Assembly (NCBI RefSeq): GCF_027571385.1
Contig: NZ_CP085636.1
Location: 2,604,001 to 2,668,000, forward strand
Reading direction: 5' to 3'
DNA: 64,000 nt
Source of the DNA: Shewanella sp. MTB7
Lineage (GTDB): Bacteria; Pseudomonadota; Gammaproteobacteria; Enterobacterales; Shewanellaceae
The notes beneath the pieces were generated by a model. It saw nothing but the letters and a program-made list of their open reading frames with translations. It made no database searches and was not told the origin of the DNA. A program made the position numbers and the translations under genes. Of this stretch, positions 8,053 through 18,604 are shown piece after piece (position 1 is the stretch's first letter; every line of letters begins with the position of its first letter).

Positions 8053-10146
8053 TTATTTTACTCGCATACCAGGTTGTGCACCTTCATGTGGCTCTAAGAT
8101 CCATAGATCTTTATTACCAGGTCCAGCAGCAAGTACCATGCCTTCAGACATACCAAAACGCATCTTACGTGGGGCAAGGTTTGCCACCATGACGGTCAGT
8201 TTGCCTTCTAGATCTTCTGGAGCATAAGCAGACTTAATGCCAGCAAAGACCTGTTTGGTCTCGCCGCCTAAATCCAGCTGAAGTTTAAGCAGCTTGTTGG
8301 CTTCTGGTACATGTTCAGCTTTGGCGATACGCGCGATACGAAGATCGATTTTTGCGAAATCTTCAAAGCTTATCTCTGCTGAGATAGGATCGCTCTCAAG
8401 CGGGCTACGAGTATCAACCGGTGTGTCAGTTTGCACTGATGCACTGTCAGCTTTTACCGTTTTCTTGCCGTCAACTTGATGGGTATCTGTGGTGACAAGT
8501 AAGTTGTCTTTCGAGGCTTCGATGATCGCTTCAATGTTCTTCATATCGACGCGTTGCATCAAGGCCTTGAACTTGGCAATTCCGTGACCCGCTAGATCTG
8601 CATCCAAATTGTCCCAAGTTAATGGGAATTGCAGGAATGCTTCAACATCGTCAGCAAGCTTAGGAAGAACAGGTTTTAGGTAAGTGACTAAAATGCGGAA
8701 CAGGTTAAGCGCATTAGAGCAAACCTGATGCGCTTCCTCTTGCTTAGCTTCGTCTTTGATCAACTGCCATGGCGCTGCGTCAGCAACATAAGCGTTGGCC
8801 AAATCGGCAAGCGCCATGATTTCACGCATCGCTTTACCAAACTCTCGATTTTCATATAACTCTTCGATCAAGACCTTTTTACCCAAGAATGTCTGTTCAA
8901 GCGTGGTATCGGCAACCTTAGCGAGCTTGCCATCGAAACGCTTGCTGATAAAGCCTGCGGTACGTGACGCTAGGTTAACCAATTTTCCGACGAGATCAGA
9001 GTTCACACGTTGGGCAAAATCTTCAAGGTTAAGATCAAGATCGTCAATACGATTACTGAGCTTAGCCGCATAGTAATAACGGAGATATTCAGGGTCCAGA
9101 TTATCCAGGTAAGTACGTGCCTTAATAAAGGTGCCTTTAGATTTTGACATCTTAGCGCCGTTCACTGTCACATAACCGTGAGCGAAAACACTGGTAGGCT
9201 TGCGGTAACCCGCGCCTTCAAGCATAGCTGGCCAGAATAAACTGTGGAAGTTAACGATATCTTTACCGATAAAGTGATACACCTCAGCGGTTGAATCTTT
9301 GGCCCAGAAATCGTCAAAATTAAGATCTTCACGTCTGTCGCATAGGTTTTTAAATGACCCCATGTATCCGATAGGCGCATCTAGCCACACATAGAAATAT
9401 TTACCAGGTGCATCAGGGATCTCAAAACCGAAGTAAGGCGCATCACGACTGATGTCCCACTGTTGTAAGCCTTGATCGAACCATTCTGCAAGTTTGTTGG
9501 CGATCTCTTCTTGAATCGCACCAGAGCGAGTCCACTCACTTAGCATGGTTTCAAATGCTGGTAGGTCAAAGAAGAAGTGTTCAGAATCCTTCATCACTGG
9601 CGTTGCGCCCGACACGGCCGATTTTGGGTTAATCAGATCCGTTGGGTTATAGGTTGCGCCACAGTTGTCGCAGTTATCGCCGTACTGATCTTCACTCTTA
9701 CATTTAGGGCAAGTGCCTTTAACAAAGCGATCTGGAAGAAACATTGATTTTTCTGGATCAAATAGCTGCGAGATAATACGAGTCTTGATAAAGCCTGCAT
9801 CACGTAACTTGAGGTAGATTTCACTCGAAAGTTCGCGGTTCTCTACACTGTGTGTGCTGTGAAAGTTATCAAACTGAATATTGAAATCAGCAAAATCCTG
9901 CTGATGCTCTTTATTCACTTGAGCAATCATCTCTTCAGGCTCAATACCCATCTGTTGAGCTTTCAACATGATCGGTGTGCCATGGGCATCATCTGCACAG
10001 ATATAGTGACATTCATGTCCACGAAGCTTTTGGAATCGTGACCAAATATCAGTTTGAATATATTCCAGCATGTGGCCTAAATGGATAGGTCCGTTAGCGT
10101 ATGGAAGTGCGCTTGTCACTAAGATTTTACGTTGTGAATTTGCCAT
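8053..10146 (-). CDS. metG: Methionine-tRNA ligase
   Basis: The 697-residue cytosolic enzyme charges tRNAMet. The class I signature is [10 protein letters not shown] near residue 20 and the second is [11 protein letters not shown] zinc knuckle [19 protein letters not shown] sits at about residue 145. After the anticodon-binding region there is a linker (about residues 545-595) and a C-terminal tRNA-binding domain of about 100 residues ([20 protein letters not shown]), the dimerising arrangement of E. coli MetG. It is transcribed divergently from mrp, with about 160 bp between the two starts. Confidence 0.98.
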   Translation of the reverse strand: MANSQRKILVTSALPYANGPIHLGHMLEYIQTDIWSRFQKLRGHECHYICADDAHGTPIMLKAQQMGIEPEEMIAQVNKEHQQDFADFNIQFDNFHSTHSVENRELSSEIYLKLRDAGFIKTRIISQLFDPEKSMFLPDRFVKGTCPKCKSEDQYGDNCDNCGATYNPTDLINPKSAVSGATPVMKDSEHFFFDLPAFETMLSEWTRSGAIQEEIANKLAEWFDQGLQQWDISRDAPYFGFEIPDAPGKYFYVWLDAPIGYMGSFKNLCDRREDLNFDDFWAKDSTAEVYHFIGKDIVNFHSLFWPAMLEGAGYRKPTSVFAHGYVTVNGAKMSKSKGTFIKARTYLDNLDPEYLRYYYAAKLSNRIDDLDLNLEDFAQRVNSDLVGKLVNLASRTAGFISKRFDGKLAKVADTTLEQTFLGKKVLIEELYENREFGKAMREIMALADLANAYVADAAPWQLIKDEAKQEEAHQVCSNALNLFRILVTYLKPVLPKLADDVEAFLQFPLTWDNLDADLAGHGIAKFKALMQRVDMKNIEAIIEASKDNLLVTTDTHQVDGKKTVKADSASVQTDTPVDTRSPLESDPISAEISFEDFAKIDLRIARIAKAEHVPEANKLLKLQLDLGGETKQVFAGIKSAYAPEDLEGKLTVMVANLAPRKMRFGMSEGMVLAAGPGNKDLWILEPHEGAQPGMRVK

Positions 10147-10307
10147 CTTGTCTCAAAATCAGTTAGGTGCCCAAAAAGATTGGCGTAGATACTAACCGAT
10201 CCCTGTAAGAGTTTCATTAAAATAGGCGTTAAGTGAGTTAAATGTACGCGAATATTATTGGCTTTTTCTGGTACACTTGGGCAAATTATTTATAGGGGGT
10301 TGCACCT

Positions 10308-11423
10308 TTGTCTTCAGCTTCTCAGAATTATCATCTTAGTGACGAACTTCTCGGGCCTGTTTTGGCCATTTTGGACGCGTATCAAGATCCGTATTTAGCA
10401 CAAGGATTGGTCAGTGCTGGTTGTGTTAGTAAATTATCAATCGATGGTAAGCGCCTCCAATTAGGACTGTGTTACCCCTATCCCTGTATGACGCAGTATC
10501 GCGACACTGTGATGGCAATAACCAAGAAATTGGCCGTTCTTGATGCGATTGATGAAGTTGAATGTGAAATTGATTTCCAGCCTGCCAGTTTCTCTGCTAT
10601 CGGCAGTGTTAAGCCGCTTGCTAACGTTAAGCAAGTGATTGCCGTTGCGTCTGGTAAAGGCGGCGTGGGTAAATCGACAACGGCGGTTAACTTGGCACTC
10701 GCTTTGGCTGCTGAAGGGGCCAAAGTGGGGATCTTGGATGCGGATATTTACGGCCCGTCTATTCCCATTATGTTAGGTGTAACCGATTTTAAACCGGTAT
10801 CAGCAGATGGTAAGATGATGTCTGCGGCAACCGCCCATGGAATCTCCGCTCAATCTATTGGTTTTATGTTAGCCGATGACGAAGCAGCTGTATGGCGTGG
10901 TCCTATGGCGGCAGGTGCTTTGGCTCAGCTGTTAAATGAGACATTGTGGCCAGAGCTAGATTATTTGGTTATTGATATGCCACCGGGAACCGGTGACATT
11001 CAGTTAACCCTATCTCAAAAAGTGCCTGTGACAGGCGCTGTGGTGGTTACTACTCCTCAGGATATCGCGCTTGCTGATGCCAAGAAGGGGATCAGTATGT
11101 TCCAGAAGGTCAATATTCCAGTATTAGGCATTGTTGAAAACATGAGTTTTCATATGTGCAGTGAATGTGGACATAAAGAACATCCATTTGGTAGTCATGG
11201 TGGCAGCAAGATGGCTGAGCGTTATCAAGTTCCGCTGTTAGGGGAGCTACCACTTAAACTTAATATTCGTGAAGATGTCGACAAAGGTATTCCTACCGTT
11301 GTAGCTTCACCAGATAGTGAAGTGGCTGCTCTTTATCGTGAGATCGCGAGAAAAGTAGGCGCGCAACTTGCGTTAACACAAGTACAATCCAGTGTATCAA
11401 TCAGCATTTCAGAAGACGAATAA
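10308..11423 (+). CDS. mrp: Iron-sulfur cluster carrier protein Mrp/ApbC
   Basis: The 371-residue P-loop ATPase carries and transfers Fe-S clusters in the cytosol. It has an N-terminal MIP18-like region (residues 10-95), then the deviant Walker A ASGKGGVGKSTTAVNLA, the aspartate motif ILDADIYGPSIP, VIDMPPGTGD and the cluster-binding pair CSEC. Translation probably begins at TTG (10308): no in-frame ATG lies near, AGGGGG is about 9 nt upstream, and the encoded N-terminus MSSASQNYHLSDELLGPVL fits the family. It is divergent from metG and followed 12 bp later by udk, so mrp-udk is probably one operon. Confidence 0.95.
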   Translation: MSSASQNYHLSDELLGPVLAILDAYQDPYLAQGLVSAGCVSKLSIDGKRLQLGLCYPYPCMTQYRDTVMAITKKLAVLDAIDEVECEIDFQPASFSAIGSVKPLANVKQVIAVASGKGGVGKSTTAVNLALALAAEGAKVGILDADIYGPSIPIMLGVTDFKPVSADGKMMSAATAHGISAQSIGFMLADDEAAVWRGPMAAGALAQLLNETLWPELDYLVIDMPPGTGDIQLTLSQKVPVTGAVVVTTPQDIALADAKKGISMFQKVNIPVLGIVENMSFHMCSECGHKEHPFGSHGGSKMAERYQVPLLGELPLKLNIREDVDKGIPTVVASPDSEVAALYREIARKVGAQLALTQVQSSVSISISEDE

Positions 11424-11435
11424 GGTAACATCAGC

Positions 11436-12071
11436 ATGAACTCTCAGTGTGTCATTATCGGTATCGCAGGTGCATCTGCATCAGGTAAAAGTTTAATTGC
11501 AAAGACGATATTCGAGGAGTTGTGCCGTGATTTAGGTACCGATCAGATTGGTGTTATCGCTGAAGATGCCTATTACAAAGATCAGAGTCATTTGTCGATG
11601 AAAGAGCGAGTGCTAACCAATTATGATCATCCAAGCGCGCTAGATCATAAGTTGTTATGTCGTCATCTTCAAGCACTTAAAACCGGCGAAGCCGTTGAGA
11701 TCCCAACATATAGCTATAACGAACATACGCGTATGACAGATACCATTAAGATGACGCCTAAGAAAGTGATCATCTTAGAGGGGATTTTGTTGTTGACGGA
11801 TCCTTCCCTTAGGGGGTTGATGGATGCAAGTGTGTTTATGGATACCCCGCTGGATATCTGCTTTATGCGTCGCCTGACTCGTGATGTTGCAGAGCGCGGT
11901 CGTACAATGGAGTCAGTTATGGCTCAATACACTGAAACTGTCCGTCCTATGTTCCTTCAGTTTATCGACCCATCAAAGCAATATGCGGATATTATCGTGC
12001 CTCGCGGTGGTAAAAATCGTATTGCGACGGATATTTTAAAAGCGCGAATTCAGCACCTCTTAGCCAAGTAA
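11436..12071 (+). CDS. udk: Uridine kinase
   Basis: The 211-residue protein phosphorylates uridine and cytidine in pyrimidine salvage. It shows the P-loop GASASGKSL at residues 10-18, [24 protein letters not shown] and EGILLLTD, all standard for Udk, and the length is normal. The ribosome binding site is AAGG upstream of the ATG. It follows mrp by 12 bp. Downstream lies a long hairpin without a U-tract. Confidence 0.97.
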   Translation: MNSQCVIIGIAGASASGKSLIAKTIFEELCRDLGTDQIGVIAEDAYYKDQSHLSMKERVLTNYDHPSALDHKLLCRHLQALKTGEAVEIPTYSYNEHTRMTDTIKMTPKKVIILEGILLLTDPSLRGLMDASVFMDTPLDICFMRRLTRDVAERGRTMESVMAQYTETVRPMFLQFIDPSKQYADIIVPRGGKNRIATDILKARIQHLLAK

Positions 12072-12096
12072 TATTGATTAGGTCTCTTAATTTTGT

Positions 12097-12134
12097 GCTG
12101 TCTATTTACTTAACGAGTTAAGCAAATAGACAGC
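12097..12134. repeat. 18-bp inverted repeat between udk and pabC
   Basis: GCTGTCTATTTACTTAAC (12097-12114) and its near-perfect complement at 12117-12134 are separated by two bases, with one A-C mismatch. There is no U-tract on either side, so it is not a canonical intrinsic terminator. It may be a processing or stabilising hairpin at the 3' end of mrp-udk, or an operator. Confidence 0.75.
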
Positions 12135-12270
12135 CACTTAGTTCGAATAGACTCTGGAGAGTAAGCGTAATGCGTTTGAAGCATGTTTAGGTGATGGCAA
12201 GATAGTTAATCACGGGACTATATGTGATAGACATGATAAAAGTGCCGATGGATAAGGAACTTGAGAATTA

Positions 12271-13086
12271 ATGACACAAGTCTGGGTTAATGGCGTTCTC
12301 GCCACAAAGATAGATCCCATGGATAGGGGACTCGCTTACGGTGATGGTTTATTCGCCACTATGCGGATCGTGAAAGGCGAGGTACAGTTTTTACCCGCTC
12401 ATTTTGCCAGATTGACTCAAGGTGCTAAACGGCTAGGTTTTGCATGGAGCGCATCACCAACATTAGCTGAACAACTGAAGCAACTGGCGTTAACTCAAAG
12501 GAACGCATGCGTTAAACTACTGCTCAGCCGTGGTGTCGGTGGCCGTGGTTATGCGGCGCCGAGTCCTTGTTTAGTTAATGAAGTCGTCTTCCTTTCTGCT
12601 TTCCCGCAGCACTATTGTCTGTGGCAACGAGAGGGGATCTCACTGGCTTTAAGTGATATTTTGTTGGCTAAGCAACCTAGACTTGCTGGCATTAAACATC
12701 TTAATCGTCTCGAACAAGTGCTGATAAAGTCCATTCAACTACCAGAGGGATTTGATGATTGGTTAGTACTTGATAATGACGGTAGTATCATTGAGTCATC
12801 GATAGCTAATCTGTTTTTCATCAAAGAGAGAACGATTTTCACACCTGCTATTACTCATTGTGGTGTCGCTGGGATGATGAGGGAACAAGTGATCTATGCC
12901 CTTATTGATTTAGGCTACAACCTTGATATTAAACCGATCCACCATAATGATTTAGCTCAGTTTGAACACTGCTTTATGACCAATAGTCTACTTGGGCTGG
13001 TGGATATAAAGCAAATCGATAGCATTGCCTATTCCAAATCGTCTTTTTCAGACACATTGAGACAAACTCTACACCTTAGCTTATGA
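12271..13086 (+). CDS. pabC: Aminodeoxychorismate lyase
   Basis: The 271-residue PLP enzyme of fold type IV converts aminodeoxychorismate to p-aminobenzoate for folate synthesis. It has the family opening WVNGVLATKIDPMDRGLAYGDGLFAT, the lysine region LAGIKHLNRLEQVLIKS and the C-terminal CFMTNSLLGLVDI. Its length matches E. coli PabC (269). Its ATGA overlaps the mltG start by 4 nt. In E. coli pabC directly follows fabF; here fabF is 27 kb away. Confidence 0.95.
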   Translation: MTQVWVNGVLATKIDPMDRGLAYGDGLFATMRIVKGEVQFLPAHFARLTQGAKRLGFAWSASPTLAEQLKQLALTQRNACVKLLLSRGVGGRGYAAPSPCLVNEVVFLSAFPQHYCLWQREGISLALSDILLAKQPRLAGIKHLNRLEQVLIKSIQLPEGFDDWLVLDNDGSIIESSIANLFFIKERTIFTPAITHCGVAGMMREQVIYALIDLGYNLDIKPIHHNDLAQFEHCFMTNSLLGLVDIKQIDSIAYSKSSFSDTLRQTLHLSL

Positions 13087-14087
13087 AAAAATTAATTATT
13101 ACCTTTTTCGTCACTCTATTTACCTTGTTAACGCTTGCTGCAGGGGTTAGTTTATGGACTTATAATACTGTGGTCGATTTTAGTCAGTCGACACTGCACC
13201 TTGAACAAACTCAAGATCTTGAGTTGAAAAGAGGGACCTCTTTTTACCAATTAATAACCCTACTAGAGCAGCGGCAGTTAATTACCGATGGTTGGAAACT
13301 GAAAATACTCGTTAAAATTCACCCTGAACTGGCTAAGATCCGCACCGGTCTCTATGAGTTGACTCCAGGTGAGACGGTGGCTGGCTTACTGGATAAATTA
13401 ACTCAAGGTAAAGAGAAAGTTTTTGTTGTCACATTAGTCGAAGGCCAGAGTATTAAAGAGTGGACAGCTGTACTTAATGCCCTTCCTCACAGTGAGTTTT
13501 CTGCTGATGTGTTTAATTCGGTGTTAATTGAACAAGGTGATGACTCTGGTTTACCGGAAGGTAAGTTTTATCCGGATACTTACCATTATCAGGCTGGGGA
13601 TAACATCAGGTTATTAGTTACTCAAAGTTACAAGAAGATGCAGCAAGAACTTGAGGCTGCTTGGGCGAGTCGTGCTGATAATTTGCCACTCAAGTCTCCC
13701 TATGAATTACTGATAATGGCATCTATTATCGAAAAGGAGACGGGCAAAGCCAGCGAGCGTCCTTGGATCTCGGCAGTTTTTATGAATCGTCTTAATAAAA
13801 GAATGCGTTTGCAAACTGATCCTACTGTTATCTACGGGATGGGGGATTCCTATAAAGGGGATATTACCTACAAAGCGCTGCGAGAAAAGACACCATTTAA
13901 TACCTATAGAATAAATGGACTCACGCCAACGCCTATTGCAGCTCCCAGTGGTGCGGCTCTGTTAGCAGCAGCGCATCCTGCAGATGTGAACTACCTTTAT
14001 TTTGTATCAAAGAATGATGGTAGTCATATATTTTCCAGAACATTAGTCGAGCACAATCGTGCCGTGAACAAATATCAGAGAAATTGA
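13083..14087 (+). CDS. mltG: Endolytic murein transglycosylase MltG
   Basis: The 334-residue protein has one N-terminal membrane helix (residues 4-28) and a periplasmic YceG domain. MltG cleaves nascent glycan strands and is thought to set their length. The catalytic glutamate motif is visible in [20 protein letters not shown], followed by [20 protein letters not shown] and the end motif [19 protein letters not shown]. It is translationally coupled to pabC (4-nt overlap) and overlaps the tmk start by one base, so the three genes form one transcript. Confidence 0.96.
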   Translation: MKKLIITFFVTLFTLLTLAAGVSLWTYNTVVDFSQSTLHLEQTQDLELKRGTSFYQLITLLEQRQLITDGWKLKILVKIHPELAKIRTGLYELTPGETVAGLLDKLTQGKEKVFVVTLVEGQSIKEWTAVLNALPHSEFSADVFNSVLIEQGDDSGLPEGKFYPDTYHYQAGDNIRLLVTQSYKKMQQELEAAWASRADNLPLKSPYELLIMASIIEKETGKASERPWISAVFMNRLNKRMRLQTDPTVIYGMGDSYKGDITYKALREKTPFNTYRINGLTPTPIAAPSGAALLAAAHPADVNYLYFVSKNDGSHIFSRTLVEHNRAVNKYQRN

Positions 14088-14719
14088 TGAACAAGCAAGT
14101 AAAGAGCAAATTTATCGTTATAGAAGGATTAGAGGGCGCAGGTAAGTCGAGCGCTATCTCATTAGTGCGAGATTTTATCGAAAAATATACCGGTGTGGTG
14201 CCTGTGTGCACTCGTGAACCAGGTGGAACGCCGCTGGCTGAGCGTATTCGAGATCTGGTTAAGATAGCTGATGATACAGATCCCTTGTGTGATGAAGCGG
14301 AATGTTTACTCTTTTATGCCGCAAGGGCACAGTTGGTTGCCAACGTGATTAAACCAGCATTGAGTCGTGGTAAGTGGGTGCTAGGTGATAGGCATAATCT
14401 TTCATCTTTGGCTTATCAAGGTGGTGGCAGAGGGTTAATGCCCTTAGTTGAATCAGTAAGTCGCGCTACGTTAGGTGACTTTAAACCCGATTTGACCATC
14501 TATCTGGACATTGATCCTAAGCTTGGTCTAACCCGAGCCGCTAATCGTGGCGAGTTGGATAGAATAGAGGTTGAGGAGATTCACTTTTTTGAACGTGCTA
14601 GGCAAACTTTTTTATCTTATGCCCAACAAGATGACTCTATTGAAGTGATTGATGCCGGTCAGAGCATGGCTGAGGTCCACAAAGATATTCTGGCGCTACT
14701 GCAGGAACAGGATTGGTAA
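14087..14719 (+). CDS. tmk: Thymidylate kinase
   Basis: The 210-residue enzyme phosphorylates dTMP to dTDP. It has the P-loop [13 protein letters not shown], the DR(Y/H) motif [19 protein letters not shown] and [17 protein letters not shown]. The TTG at 14084 and ATG at 14087 are both in frame; the ATG, within TGATG at the end of mltG, is preferred and matches the family N-terminus. It is followed immediately by holB, the order also found in E. coli. Confidence 0.97.
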   Translation: MNKQVKSKFIVIEGLEGAGKSSAISLVRDFIEKYTGVVPVCTREPGGTPLAERIRDLVKIADDTDPLCDEAECLLFYAARAQLVANVIKPALSRGKWVLGDRHNLSSLAYQGGGRGLMPLVESVSRATLGDFKPDLTIYLDIDPKLGLTRAANRGELDRIEVEEIHFFERARQTFLSYAQQDDSIEVIDAGQSMAEVHKDILALLQEQDW

Positions 14720-14720
14720 T

Positions 14721-15632
14721 ATGTTGGATATTCCTTGGCTTAAACCTATTGTTAAAGACTTTTGTGTACAGCTTCAATCCCAACATGTGGGACATGCTTA
14801 TTTGATTGGTGTGCACATAGGCTATGGTGGAGAATCATTGACGTTAGCAATGGCTAAAGCGGCACTGTGTCAAGCTCTTACCATAGAAGGTGCCTGTGGA
14901 TTTTGTAAAGGCTGTCAGCTGATTGAAGCGAATAACCACCCTGACTTTTACCATGTTGTGGCCGATGGAAATCAGATAAAGGTTGATCAGATAAGAGAAC
15001 TTTGTCAAAAATTGACCTCTACTTCACAGCAGGGGGGGCGAAGAGTCGTTGTGATTAGCCAATGTGAAAAACTTAACTTGGCTGCAGCAAATGCGCTGCT
15101 TAAAACACTTGAGGAGCCAGGTAAAGAGACCTTGCTACTGCTACAATCGAATACTCCCTCGCGATTAATGGCAACGATTAACAGTCGCTGTCAACGGGTT
15201 CACTTTCAGTCTCCTAGTACTGATGAGATTAAAACTTGGTTGGGGCAAAGTCTTGAGGTCAGCTCCGATGTTACTTGGTGTTTACCTGTGATGGGAGGGC
15301 CTCTAGAATTAGCCAGCGCCCTGCAGGATCAGCGGTATGAACACTTGCTTCAGCTGAGGAAAGACTGGACTCAAAGTTTGTCCTCTGGTCACCTGTGTGC
15401 TAATTTAATAAATATAAACGAAAAGCAAGTTTCTGATGCAATTAAAGTTTTATATTTAATTTTAAGACAGAAGCTGGTAAAACAAACTCAATTAGACGCT
15501 CTATTGAGGGTTAAAGTTTCAGCGTTAGCGGCTAAAATCATGAACACTTATCACAAATTAAGTGTTATGCCGAACGTGAACTCTTTGGCGCTTTTTCAAG
15601 GGTTTATCTTAGAATATAAAACGCTAACTTAA
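14721..15632 (+). CDS. holB: DNA polymerase III subunit delta'
   Basis: The 303-residue clamp-loader subunit starts at MLDIPWLKPIV, where an ATG follows the tmk stop by one base; the open frame extends further upstream but that part overlaps tmk out of frame. It shows the zinc-module cysteines (CQALTIEGACGFCKGCQL), DFYHVVADGNQIKVDQIREL, VVVISQCEKLNLAAANALLK and the sensor motif KTLEEPGKETLLLL. As in other delta' proteins, the Walker A region is degenerate (HIGYGGESLTLA), so it is not an active ATPase. C-terminal conservation is weaker. Confidence 0.93.
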   Translation: MLDIPWLKPIVKDFCVQLQSQHVGHAYLIGVHIGYGGESLTLAMAKAALCQALTIEGACGFCKGCQLIEANNHPDFYHVVADGNQIKVDQIRELCQKLTSTSQQGGRRVVVISQCEKLNLAAANALLKTLEEPGKETLLLLQSNTPSRLMATINSRCQRVHFQSPSTDEIKTWLGQSLEVSSDVTWCLPVMGGPLELASALQDQRYEHLLQLRKDWTQSLSSGHLCANLININEKQVSDAIKVLYLILRQKLVKQTQLDALLRVKVSALAAKIMNTYHKLSVMPNVNSLALFQGFILEYKTLT

Positions 15633-15645
15633 AGATAACCACTTT

Positions 15646-15972
15646 ATGATAGATCTCGTTGTAAATTTTGACACATTGCATCATCTATATCGTGCATATA
15701 TGCCCTTTATACAACCTGCTGGTTTATTTGTAGCGACATGTGAGAGTCATTTTCTCGGTCAAGAGTTGACGATAGCTTATCAATTACCGGGATCTACCAC
15801 TAAGTTAGAATTTAAAGGTGCGGTTGTGTGGATAAATCCCTTGGGGGCTTCCGGTGGACGTCCGGCGGGGATTGGAGTTAAGATCATGACCGATGCTGAA
15901 ACACACAAACATCACATCGAAAACCTATTATCACGAGAACTCGCTTCTGGCGATCAAACTTGTACCATGTAG
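15646..15972 (+). CDS. PilZ domain protein
   Basis: The 108-residue protein resembles type IV pilus assembly PilZ: GLFVATCESHFLGQELTIAY, LEFKGAVVWINPLGASGGRPAGIGVKI. It lacks the RxxxR motif that binds c-di-GMP in other PilZ domains, as in true PilZ of Pseudomonas, which instead works with the pilus machinery in the cytoplasm. It lies 13 bp after holB and before tatD, the order commonly seen in pilZ loci (tmk-holB-pilZ-tatD). Confidence 0.88.
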   Translation: MIDLVVNFDTLHHLYRAYMPFIQPAGLFVATCESHFLGQELTIAYQLPGSTTKLEFKGAVVWINPLGASGGRPAGIGVKIMTDAETHKHHIENLLSRELASGDQTCTM

Positions 15973-16080
15973 TCTTTGCTGATCTCTATTGGCTCTGAAT
16001 TATTGCCCCCCATTTGACCTACACTTGCTAGACTTGTATCCTTCACCTCCTTTTAGTCCCCATCATTGCTGGATAACCAA

Positions 16081-16869
16081 GTGCTCATCGATTCCCATTG
16101 CCATCTAGACCGTTTAAAAGCAGCGCCCGATCAACAGAGTCTTAGAGAGATCCTTGCTCAGGCCAAGACCTGCGGCGTGGATTATTTCCTATGCGTTAAT
16201 GTGCGGCAGCAAGGTTTCCTTTCAATGCGTGATAAAATGGCAGAGTTTGATCAAGTATTTCTGTCAGCTGGGGTGCATCCGCTTGATGTGCAAGATGGTC
16301 TGAATAGACTTGAACTTAATGAGTTTGTAAAAGAACCCAAAGTCGTGGCGATAGGTGAAACGGGTTTAGATTACTTTTATGCCAACGAAACAAAAGCACT
16401 GCAGCAAAGCTGTTTCGAACAACAGATTGAATTAGCTGTTGAAGTCAATAAACCTTTGATCATTCATACTCGCGATGCCCGTGAAGATACGCTTAATTTT
16501 TTAAAGAATGGTCACGCTGATAAAGTGGGTGGAGTGCTGCACTGTTTTACTGAGAACTGGGAGATGGCGAAAGCGGCAATCGATTTAGGCTTTTATATTT
16601 CAGTGTCAGGTATTGCGACATTTAAGAATGCCGGTGATCTTAGAACTGTAATGCGTAAAGTGCCTAGAGAAAGACTGCTGGTAGAAACGGATTCTCCCTA
16701 TTTAGCCCCAGTTCCCCACCGAGGTAAAGAAAATCAACCTGCCTATGTCAGAGATGTAGCTGAGTTTATTGCTGAGCTTAGGGGAGAGAGTTATGAGGAG
16801 TTGGCTGAGTATACGACCAATAACTTCTTTAACTTATTCACTGATGCAGCAAAGCTAGCGGGACGCTAG
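16081..16869 (+). CDS. tatD: TatD family metal-dependent hydrolase
   Basis: The 262-residue protein is a TIM-barrel metallohydrolase (YcfH type). Metal-ligand motifs are IDSHCHLDRL at the N-terminus, GETGLDYFY, KPLIIHTRDA, VLHCFTEN and ETDSPYLAPVPHRGKEN. The frame can be read from a TTG at 16066, but the GTG at 16081 gives the usual M-x-(V/I)-DSHCHLD N-terminus and has GGA about 7 nt upstream. It ends the pabC-mltG-tmk-holB-pilZ run. Members cut DNA 3'-5' or remove modified nucleotides; the natural substrate of this copy is not known. Confidence 0.93.
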   Translation: MLIDSHCHLDRLKAAPDQQSLREILAQAKTCGVDYFLCVNVRQQGFLSMRDKMAEFDQVFLSAGVHPLDVQDGLNRLELNEFVKEPKVVAIGETGLDYFYANETKALQQSCFEQQIELAVEVNKPLIIHTRDAREDTLNFLKNGHADKVGGVLHCFTENWEMAKAAIDLGFYISVSGIATFKNAGDLRTVMRKVPRERLLVETDSPYLAPVPHRGKENQPAYVRDVAEFIAELRGESYEELAEYTTNNFFNLFTDAAKLAGR

Positions 16870-16898
16870 TTATACCTATGGCTATATAAGATAAAAAA

Positions 16899-16930
16899 AG
16901 ACCCAAAACTATTCCGATTGTTTTGGGTCT
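16899..16930 (-). terminator. Intrinsic terminator of rsmF
   Basis: AGACCCAAAAC pairs with GTTTTGGGTCT across a 10-nt loop; on the minus strand it is followed by a seven-U run, while the plus side has AGGGG. It therefore serves rsmF rather than tatD. Confidence 0.88.
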
Positions 16931-17073
16931 AGGGGAATGGCTCTGTTTAAAGAGCCGTGCGCTACTGGTGAGTCCCTTGTGGGAATTAACTCTCTGGCTA
17001 ATAGTGTAGTTCAAAGAGATCACTCGGTGCGCCGTTCCTGTTTGTTTTTAATCTGATTTTGTAACTAAACATT

Positions 17074-18510
17074 TCAAAGAACTATATTTGCTTGTGAGTT
17101 GGCGATTCTGTCACGCACCAATTCTCTAGGAAGGTTGTTCTTTAAACGCTTGCCTAAGTGTTTAGCAACACCAAGTGCACAAGCATGGTAGGTCAGAATG
17201 ACCTCGCCTTGAGGTTGACCGCCATCTTGAAGCGGAATATCCCGTCCCATCAGATACTCAGTGGCTTGCGCTGCATTTAATTCAAAAGATGTATGCTTGT
17301 TAGATAAAGCCATAATCGCTTCATGGCGTACCTTAAAGCCTTTTTTTAACCCATCAGCTAATTTTATTCCGATACGTTGAAAGCGCATTTTTCCAATGAG
17401 GTTTGCCATCTTGGCTGGAAATAACCAATATTCCAGCTCACGAACCATGATTAACCCATCATGGGGAAGGGTAATATTGAAAGTGTGTTTGAAATAGTGT
17501 TGTAGTTCAGCTTTTACTTTGGTGTTGGCTGGAACAAATGGAAAGTTTTTCTGCTGTTTGGGGATGGGCTTCTGGCGTTCAACATCGCTAATTTTACGGA
17601 TCTTGGCGATAAAGAACCCTTCGCTATCATAAATTTGTGGCCAAACATGCAAGAACCCTTCTGAGGTGCAGGATTTATCAGCGTCAGGAAATAGCTGATG
17701 TAAGGATTGGAACTCCACAGCATCAGGAAAACACGACTTTAGGTGTTCACACACCTCTTGGTTTTCTGCCCGACTCAGTGCACAGGTTGAATAGACTAAA
17801 CAACCACCTGTCTTAAGCGCAAGAAATGCAGACTCAATTAATGCTTTTTGTGTGTCGATAATGGAGGCATTTTCTGCTTGGCTCCAGTTTTTTAACGCCT
17901 GAGGATCTTTTCGTATGGTACCTTCACCGCTACAAGGTGCATCGAGTAAGATTGCATCAAATTGATTATAAAGATACTCACCAAACACGCGTGCATCGAA
18001 ATGAGTCAGAGCGGTATTAGACACGCCCATGCGCAGTACGTTTGCATGAAGCACTTTTACTCTACTTGAAGAGTATTCGTTAGCAATAAGCAGTCCTGAA
18101 TTTCTCATTAAAGCGGCCATTTGTGTCGTTTTCGATCCTGGCGCGGAAGCCATATCAAGTATGGTGTACTCGACAGTGTCATCAAGATCATCAAACAGAG
18201 CTGTGGGTGGCAGCATGGAGCTGGCTTCTTGAATATAAAATAGTCCTTGGATATGTTCAATGGTGTTACCCAGTTGTATTTCGCTATCTAAGGCAACCCA
18301 AAAACCGTCACTGCACCAAGGGATAGGATCGAGTGTCCACCCCTTAGGTTTCATCAAATCGACAAAATCTTTAGCAGCGATCTTTAACGTATTAATACGA
18401 ATAGAGGGGCGAAGAGGTTGACTACTGTAGCTGATAAAATCATCCATAGTCAGATGAGAGGGCATATCTTTAGCAATGCTATTGATAAAATCTTGATTTA
18501 ATTGAACCAT
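17074..18510 (-). CDS. rsmF: 16S rRNA (cytosine(1407)-C(5))-methyltransferase RsmF
   Basis: The 478-residue protein is nearly the same length as E. coli RsmF. It shows SIRINTLKI, FYIQEASSMLPP, the SAM loop DMASAPGSKTTQMA, DAILLDAPCSGEGTIRKD with the PC motif cysteine, and VYSTCALSRAENQEVC with the catalytic TC cysteine. A C-terminal RNA-binding part follows (GRDIPL). The frame stays open for 24 more codons upstream; the start at 18510 is chosen because VQLNQDFINSIAKDMPSHL aligns with the family N-terminus. No good ribosome binding site decides it. Confidence 0.94.
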   Translation of the reverse strand: MVQLNQDFINSIAKDMPSHLTMDDFISYSSQPLRPSIRINTLKIAAKDFVDLMKPKGWTLDPIPWCSDGFWVALDSEIQLGNTIEHIQGLFYIQEASSMLPPTALFDDLDDTVEYTILDMASAPGSKTTQMAALMRNSGLLIANEYSSSRVKVLHANVLRMGVSNTALTHFDARVFGEYLYNQFDAILLDAPCSGEGTIRKDPQALKNWSQAENASIIDTQKALIESAFLALKTGGCLVYSTCALSRAENQEVCEHLKSCFPDAVEFQSLHQLFPDADKSCTSEGFLHVWPQIYDSEGFFIAKIRKISDVERQKPIPKQQKNFPFVPANTKVKAELQHYFKHTFNITLPHDGLIMVRELEYWLFPAKMANLIGKMRFQRIGIKLADGLKKGFKVRHEAIMALSNKHTSFELNAAQATEYLMGRDIPLQDGGQPQGEVILTYHACALGVAKHLGKRLKNNLPRELVRDRIANSQANIVL

Positions 18511-18604
18511 AGGACAGAAACAGTTACCGAGCAGCATGTTATTTTGCGCGATTATAACATAGCATGACCCTGTAAGTGTCAACGAGTGAGACTAAGGATA
18601 TGAT

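Noticed and set aside
14649..14720. Upstream extension of HolB
   Set aside because: This part overlaps tmk in another frame; the ATG at 14721 gives the normal delta' N-terminus.
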